A stretch of 64,000 nucleotides of DNA. Source: Colletotrichum lupini (lineage: Eukaryota; Ascomycota; Sordariomycetes; Glomerellales; Glomerellaceae). The position numbers and the translations under genes are program-made. Shown piece after piece: positions 59,301-64,000 of the stretch; positions within the stretch are counted from its first letter, which is position 1, and every line of letters begins with the position of its first letter. Location: assembly GCF_023278565.1 (NCBI RefSeq), contig NC_064679.1, forward strand, positions 558,001-622,000, in the 5' to 3' direction. The notes beneath the pieces are model-generated. The model was not told the DNA's origin. It saw only the letters and a program-made list of their open reading frames with translations, and searched no databases.

Positions 59301-60824
59301 CGTGAGTGTAGAGCCCTCGAACTAAAGGAGTGCAGGAGAATAGTATCTGAAGTGTGGGAAGGACAAAATGCCGTCAAGGTCACGATACTCGAAAAAGCGT
59401 ATCAACTGGTAGACCACCCTGCTAGAAAGAGAATGGCCCTGCCGCAGACCGGGGCACGGGGGATTGAGTTCTTTTCTAGACAGGCTATGTAGTTGTGGAC
59501 TCCGAGACCTGCTCAGCAAGGTCCAAGGCAACGAATGATCTATCATGAATAGTAATGCCGGTAATGAGCCCTCAACCAAGTGACACTGAGTGAGCAATCA
59601 AATAGTCTCAGTGGCTGCATCCTCTGTAGCAAATACAGAACTTAATGCGTCCTCACCGCAAGGGTCCACGCTCTTTTGCGTCCCTCTTCCCAACAGAGCC
59701 TGCCAGCTTCCCACAGCTCGACGGCAGGTGGCTGCATATATACTTCTTCGTAAGCCCTTGCGTGAACGTCGGCGTCCCTCTGGGATGATGTTAGGTTGAG
59801 CTGAGCAGGCCCTCAGGTTCCAGACCGATAAGTTGAGCCTGGAGACTAGAAACTTAGAGGGAGGGTGTAAGTAAGGAAGTATGCCATAAGAGGTTAGTCA
59901 CCAGGAAGCAGATAGACCGGAACACACGGCCATTAGAGTCACAAAAGTGTGGGAAAGCAACAAGGTTTGAGGTCTTGACAAACTTGATTTCACCCAAAGG
60001 TCCCTCTCTGCCCGGAGCGGAAGTATCCCTACTCATCCACCAACGCCATTCGCCCAACGTGGGAAGCCACTAGATAAACCACACCAAGCAATCTGCTTTT
60101 CGCCCAACGTACAGCGAGGCACACTCCCAAGTCCCAGACCGAATGATCATCAAGATTCCTACGCCAACCACCATCGAATAGCGCCAGCATGACCCTCTCG
60201 TTAAGAGAAACAGACAACGGGTTAAAAGGACCATGATACAAGGCGAGGACGCACAGCCTATTTAGTACTACAAGCAGCGGCAAATTCGTGAATGACTGAG
60301 GGGTATCGCAACTGCAGACCAATGACCGACCAACTAGCAAAGCAAACAACAGGATTGGTTCACACGCAGAACGGTCACGAACAAGTCAACAACGTGGCGA
60401 AAAAGCAAACTAAAAGCTAGGAAATCTCTGTTGGGGGAGTCCCGTGTGGAAGTAAGACGAATAGAAGGGGCAACCAAGTCGCAAAACCATCCGAACCCGA
60501 CGCCCAAGACAAGCCCAGATGTCCAGGGAGGTAACTAAGGCCGCAAAGCATGCAATCGTCGTTCTCGTGATGTCTCACAATCGTATCCGCTATCCGTATG
60601 CCTAACATCAAACAAGTCCAAAGAAATATGTGTCATTCGCCCAGGTATCCATCGTGCAGCGTTAAGAGTCCAAGGCGGCGGCAGCGAACGAAGAACGATG
60701 AGAGAAGCTCGAGAAAGGGTGAAACAATAAGACAGTTGAGAGCGCAACTCTCAATATTTCCTCAAGTGCTCAACTTGAGCCCAGAGGCAAGGGGGCCGTC
60801 CAGGAGACCCTTGAAACCTTCGAT
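59301..60824. other. Intergenic or long 3' untranslated region of the RRM gene
   Basis: 1.5 kb without a supportable frame. Part may be the 3' untranslated region of the minus-strand RNA-binding protein, whose fungal relatives often have long ones, but no poly(A) signal could be fixed. Confidence 0.4.
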
Positions 60825-62239
60825 CTACTACAGAGGATGTTAGCCCAGGTGTGTTCTGACACATGACCCATGGATGCTTACCTGAGGAGGGGCACCAGGA
60901 GGGCCCTGAGGTCCCGGAGGGCCATGAGGACCCGGCGCACCGAAGTGAGCAGGTCCGTAGGCGCCAGGGCCGGGAGCCGGAGCGAAGTAGTGAGGCGGGG
61001 GAGGGGCAGGACGGTAGGGGGTACCAACACCAGAGTTGTTTTGGCTGCGGCCCCAGCTCAAACGGACACGGGAGTTTCCAATAGGGTATCCCTGCATCTG
61101 GTTGATGGCCATCTCGGCAGCGTGGCGATGGACGAACTGGACGAAACCACAGCCCTTTCCAGGCGGGATCTTGACGTAGGTGATCTCTCCGAATCCTTGG
61201 AAGAAGCTTCGGAGCTCATCCTCAGTGACGTAGCCAGACAGGCCACCGACGAAAACGGTCGTGTTGTTGGGGTCGGTGAACTGGTTCATCTGCTGACCGG
61301 GAGGGTTGTAGGGGGCTCCGTAAGCACCGCCGTACTGGGCAGGCGAGGGAACGCCGTAGAAGCCCTGCTGGTGAGGGGGGAGGCCAGGCGCCATCATCTG
61401 GTTACCATGGTGCTGCTGGTAAGGGCCGCCGTGGTTGCTTCTGCTTTCGTTAGTTTCTTATATTCAAAATTTGGCAAGACGTGCAAGCTCACCGGTTCTT
61501 GGGGGTAGCGGTGGAGATACGCATGGGGCGGTTGCCGCAGTAAACTCCCTGCATCTCCACAAGAGCACGCTGCTGGTCCTGCTCGTCGGTGAAGCGGACA
61601 AATCCGTAACCACGCGACTGTCCCGACATGGCATCGGTCATGATCTTAGCAGACTTGCAAGAGGGGAATCGCGCCTGGAAGAGAGACACGAGAACGTATT
61701 CGTTGACCTCAGGGCCAAGGTCGCCAACGAAGATCGAGTACTCGGGACCACGATCGTCGCGGCGGTCGTTGATGCCGCCACCGGAAGCCCAGTTGAGCTT
61801 GAAGGCGCGGTTGGAGTTGGGGACGGGGGATCCGTTCAGGGTGAGGGCCTTGCTGGCGGCCTCGGACGAGGTGAACTCGACGAAGCAGTAACCGGCATTG
61901 CCCGAAGTCTTGTCACGAATGACCTTGACGTTGACGGGTTCTCCGGTGGCGGTCAAGAAGACACCCTTGATGAAGTTCTCATCCATCCAGGGCTCGAGCT
62001 CGCCCATCCTGTCTTGTGTTAGTCCAAGCTAGAATGCAAATCTGGATGGTCACGTACCAGAGAGTGTTCTTATTCGCGTCCTGCTGGATGGGGGCCTGGC
62101 CGCCCGGGATCTCTCCGGAACCATTGTTGCCGGGGAAGGGCATGCCGCCGGAGACGGGAGTACCGAAGCCATCGCCGTTAGCGTTGGGAGGGGGGGCACC
62201 GTTGCCCTGAGCGGGGTTGTAGGGGTTGATTCCGTCCAT
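60825..62239 (-). CDS. Three-RRM RNA-binding protein, Csx1/Nam8/TIA-1-like
   Basis: Four exons: 62239-62058, 62008-61493, 61440-60882, and a last piece holding only the stop (60827-60825) after a 54-bp intron, giving 419 residues. RRM1 (~58-135) has RNP2 LWMGEL, rebuilt by the first splice, and RNP1 AGYCFVEF. RRM2 (~151-230) has IFVGDL and RGYGFVRF. RRM3 (~292-365) has VFVGGL and KGCGFVQF. The N-terminus is Asn/Pro/Gly-rich and the C-terminus is a Pro/Gly/His tail (PHGPPGPQGPPGAPPQ). This layout is that of yeast Nam8/Ngr1, fission yeast Csx1 and animal TIA-1, which bind U-rich RNA in U1 snRNP-dependent splicing or in mRNA stability under stress. Introns are 49, 52 and 54 bp, all GT-AG. If the last intron is retained, translation continues 15 residues to a stop at 60840. 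Confidence 0.92.
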
Positions 62240-64000
62240 TTTGGTGGTAGGATAGTAGTGACAAGTTCAGAGCTGTAGCTGTCCGCTTTCAAAAAGGGTT
62301 GATGGTTTCGAGAATCGAATCAGAACGGCCTGTTTTAAGACGCAAAACCTGTACTCCGAAGGGAACTTGGTAAAAAGTCGATTCTCTCTGACGCCTGCAC
62401 GCCCCGTTGTGAAAACGAAAAATCGAGATGTCGCGGGATGTTCGTGCAAAAATGCTTTAGCCGCCGACTCAAAGAACCGAGCAATGCTTCAAATTCGACT
62501 TTTAGGTCTGTTTCGCCGTGGCCAACGTGAACTTTGAACGGTTCGAGAAAAGGTCAGAGGAAGAATCCGAAATGATTGGACCTGACTAGGGTTAGCGTTC
62601 AGATGTACACATGTCATCCTGTCAGCTCGTTGTGACAGTTGCATTCACAATCGCATTCGCAGTCACTCCGCAGTTGCTCGTCCAGCAGCTGTGCCCGCAG
62701 GAATCATCGTGGGTGGTGGTTGAGAGCGCAGCACATGCGGCATGTGTCCAATGCCGGTCAAATTGGTACCGTGGCAGGGACGTCCCAGACAATCCTTCGC
62801 AAACGGACGCCTGAGGGCAGGTATGGTGTAGAGAGCTTGCAAGCCCTTCAGTCGCATACCTGCTTGCAGTTGAGGTGTAGCAAGCTTTGAGAGGGCGGTG
62901 GCCGGGCAGCTTGTGAGGCAATTGACGGAGGTCATCTGACCGTCTGCCTTTCGCGAGACACGTCATCTTCTCAGCAACGAGAGGCCTTGGTGACACAAGA
63001 CCAGATATTGCCATCTAGCCTGGTGCTTTTTCCTGTCCTCGGTGTGTGATGCGCTGCGAATCCAATCTTCGCCCTCTCCAGTGTGTTGCGGCATTTCGGC
63101 TAGGCGTTGGGCTTCATGACGAGAGAACCGTGCCATACGTCAAGCCGATATTGCAGAAGTTCGTGATGAGGCCTTCCTTCCTTCCCCATGGCCAAAAGAA
63201 GCTGCGAACACGGCGCGGCGGGTGAGGTAAGACGGGACTTGCGGATATTTTGGGTGCGGGGGTGAGGAAGAGCCGGTTGCTGATGGTGCATATTTCGTTT
63301 TCCCGGGCGTCTGACGGTGACGACTCGTTGCACGACACGTCGAGGCTGAATGGCTTCGGCATTTGGTTGTCGATCTTCAAGCGCGATCCGGGATGATCCA
63401 CGATGCATGGAGGGGTTCGATGATGCGCCCAGAACTGCAATTCCATCTTTTCTCCGACCAACATCCTCCAGAATCGCTCTTGGGGTCAATTCGAGGCGAG
63501 CAACGTCGAGGTACTCAGCAGAGGATTGCCGAGGATGCCGAAGGCCGGATGGTCGGACACGAGCGTTCGATTTGCGACTGCGGCTGCGGTTGCGGATGCG
63601 ACTGCGAGAATGCGACGGAGGAGGGGAAGAGGAGTAAAGGCAGAGAGAGAGGTAGGAAGAAACAGCGAGGCAGAGATAGAGAGCATTGATTACTTACTTT
63701 TGGGCGCCAACAAAAAGACTCTTTTTCCGGATGACCAGGAAGAAACGTCGTGCGACTCGTAAGGAGGGTGGGTGAGAGTGGTGAGGAGGAAGAATTACAG
63801 AGTAATTTTCGTGTCGAGGGAGGAATTTGGGAATGGGGGGGTTAAACGACGTGGGAGGAACCGGACAAGGAAGTTGCGCGAAGAGATTTTTTTTTTCGCA
63901 GCTGGTGAAGGCCGTGGATCTCGCTCTAGTCAGTGGTGACGTGAGGTGGACAAAAAACGCGGCAGCTGGAGCAGCACGGATTTCTTTTGCAACAACCAAG
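62240..64000. other. Promoter of the RRM gene and further intergenic DNA to the window end
   Basis: The left part is the promoter and leader of the minus-strand RRM gene. From ~62.6 kb on, overlapping frames occur on both strands but none shows a domain, signal peptide or splice-supported structure. 63590-63690 is purine-rich, with GAGAGAG runs, and 63880-63900 has a T run. A gene may begin beyond the window edge. Confidence 0.4.

Noticed and set aside
60870..62022. Plus-strand frames over the RRM gene
   Set aside because: The minus strand has three complete RRMs and spliced motifs; the plus-strand frames are shadows.
63694..63999. Minus-strand frame open at the window edge
   Set aside because: No domain or splice evidence; composition resembles untranslated leader or promoter DNA.

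Overview
The window comes from a filamentous ascomycete (Pezizomycotina). Coding regions are intron-rich, with 49-130 bp GT-AG introns. There are typical fungal families: GLEYA adhesin, CBM18/PAN chitin binder, Fung_rhodopsin membrane protein, ABCC transporter and a Csx1/Nam8-like RNA-binding protein. Two nuclear tRNA genes carry 17-nt introns. Two long AT-rich blocks are retrotransposons mutated by C-to-T and G-to-A transitions in the manner of repeat-induced point mutation (RIP). The gene content suggests a plant-associated saprotroph or pathogen, but the species cannot be named from the sequence alone.

Layout. 1-300 is an AT-rich, RIP-like repeat edge. 901-1594 (-) encodes a small glycine-rich, probably GPI-anchored protein. 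1.6-5.6 kb holds no gene I can support. 5668-10920 (+) is a 1730-residue cell-wall adhesin with about 40 tandem repeats and a C-terminal GLEYA/PA14-like lectin domain. 11.9-22.6 kb looks like a small catabolic cluster: alpha-L-rhamnosidase GH78 (-) and beta-glucosidase GH1 (+) diverge from one 0.7 kb intergenic region. They are followed by a secreted beta-propeller protein resembling fungal saponin hydrolases and by an MFS sugar permease. 23.1-28.6 kb is a zone of decay: a frameshifted ankyrin fragment, an intact secreted CBM18x4-PAN protein, tRNA-Leu(AAG), and a 5'-truncated GMC (cellobiose-dehydrogenase-like) oxidoreductase remnant.

29546-41823 (+) is an ABCC multidrug transporter gene split in its last exon by a 7347-bp Ty3/Gypsy element. 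That element carries a chromodomain, 209-bp LTRs and a GCTGA target duplication. 42382-44133 (-) is a six-exon Fung_rhodopsin (PTH11-like) membrane protein. 46111-47710 (+) is a secreted VAO/BBE-type FAD oxidase. 48046-55870 (-) is a gene for a possible LRAT/NlpC-like papain-fold protein, split by a 6935-bp Ty1/Copia element with 232-bp LTRs and a GGCAC target duplication. A 172-bp MITE-like hairpin lies at 57290-57461, tRNA-Ser(UGA) at 57815, a cysteine-containing protein of unknown function at 58408-59025 (-), and a three-RRM RNA-binding protein at 60825-62239 (-).

How the parts fit. The 12-22 kb genes can be read as one glycoside-processing route: remove rhamnose and other sugars from plant glycosides, then import the released sugar. 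The adhesin, chitin binder, glycine-rich protein and FAD oxidase are all predicted secreted, which fits contact with a host or substrate. The two retroelements are notable because their joins are exact. Removing each element and one target-site copy restores the host reading frame, while the element interiors are mutated beyond function and the outer edges of the LTRs and the host flanks are spared.
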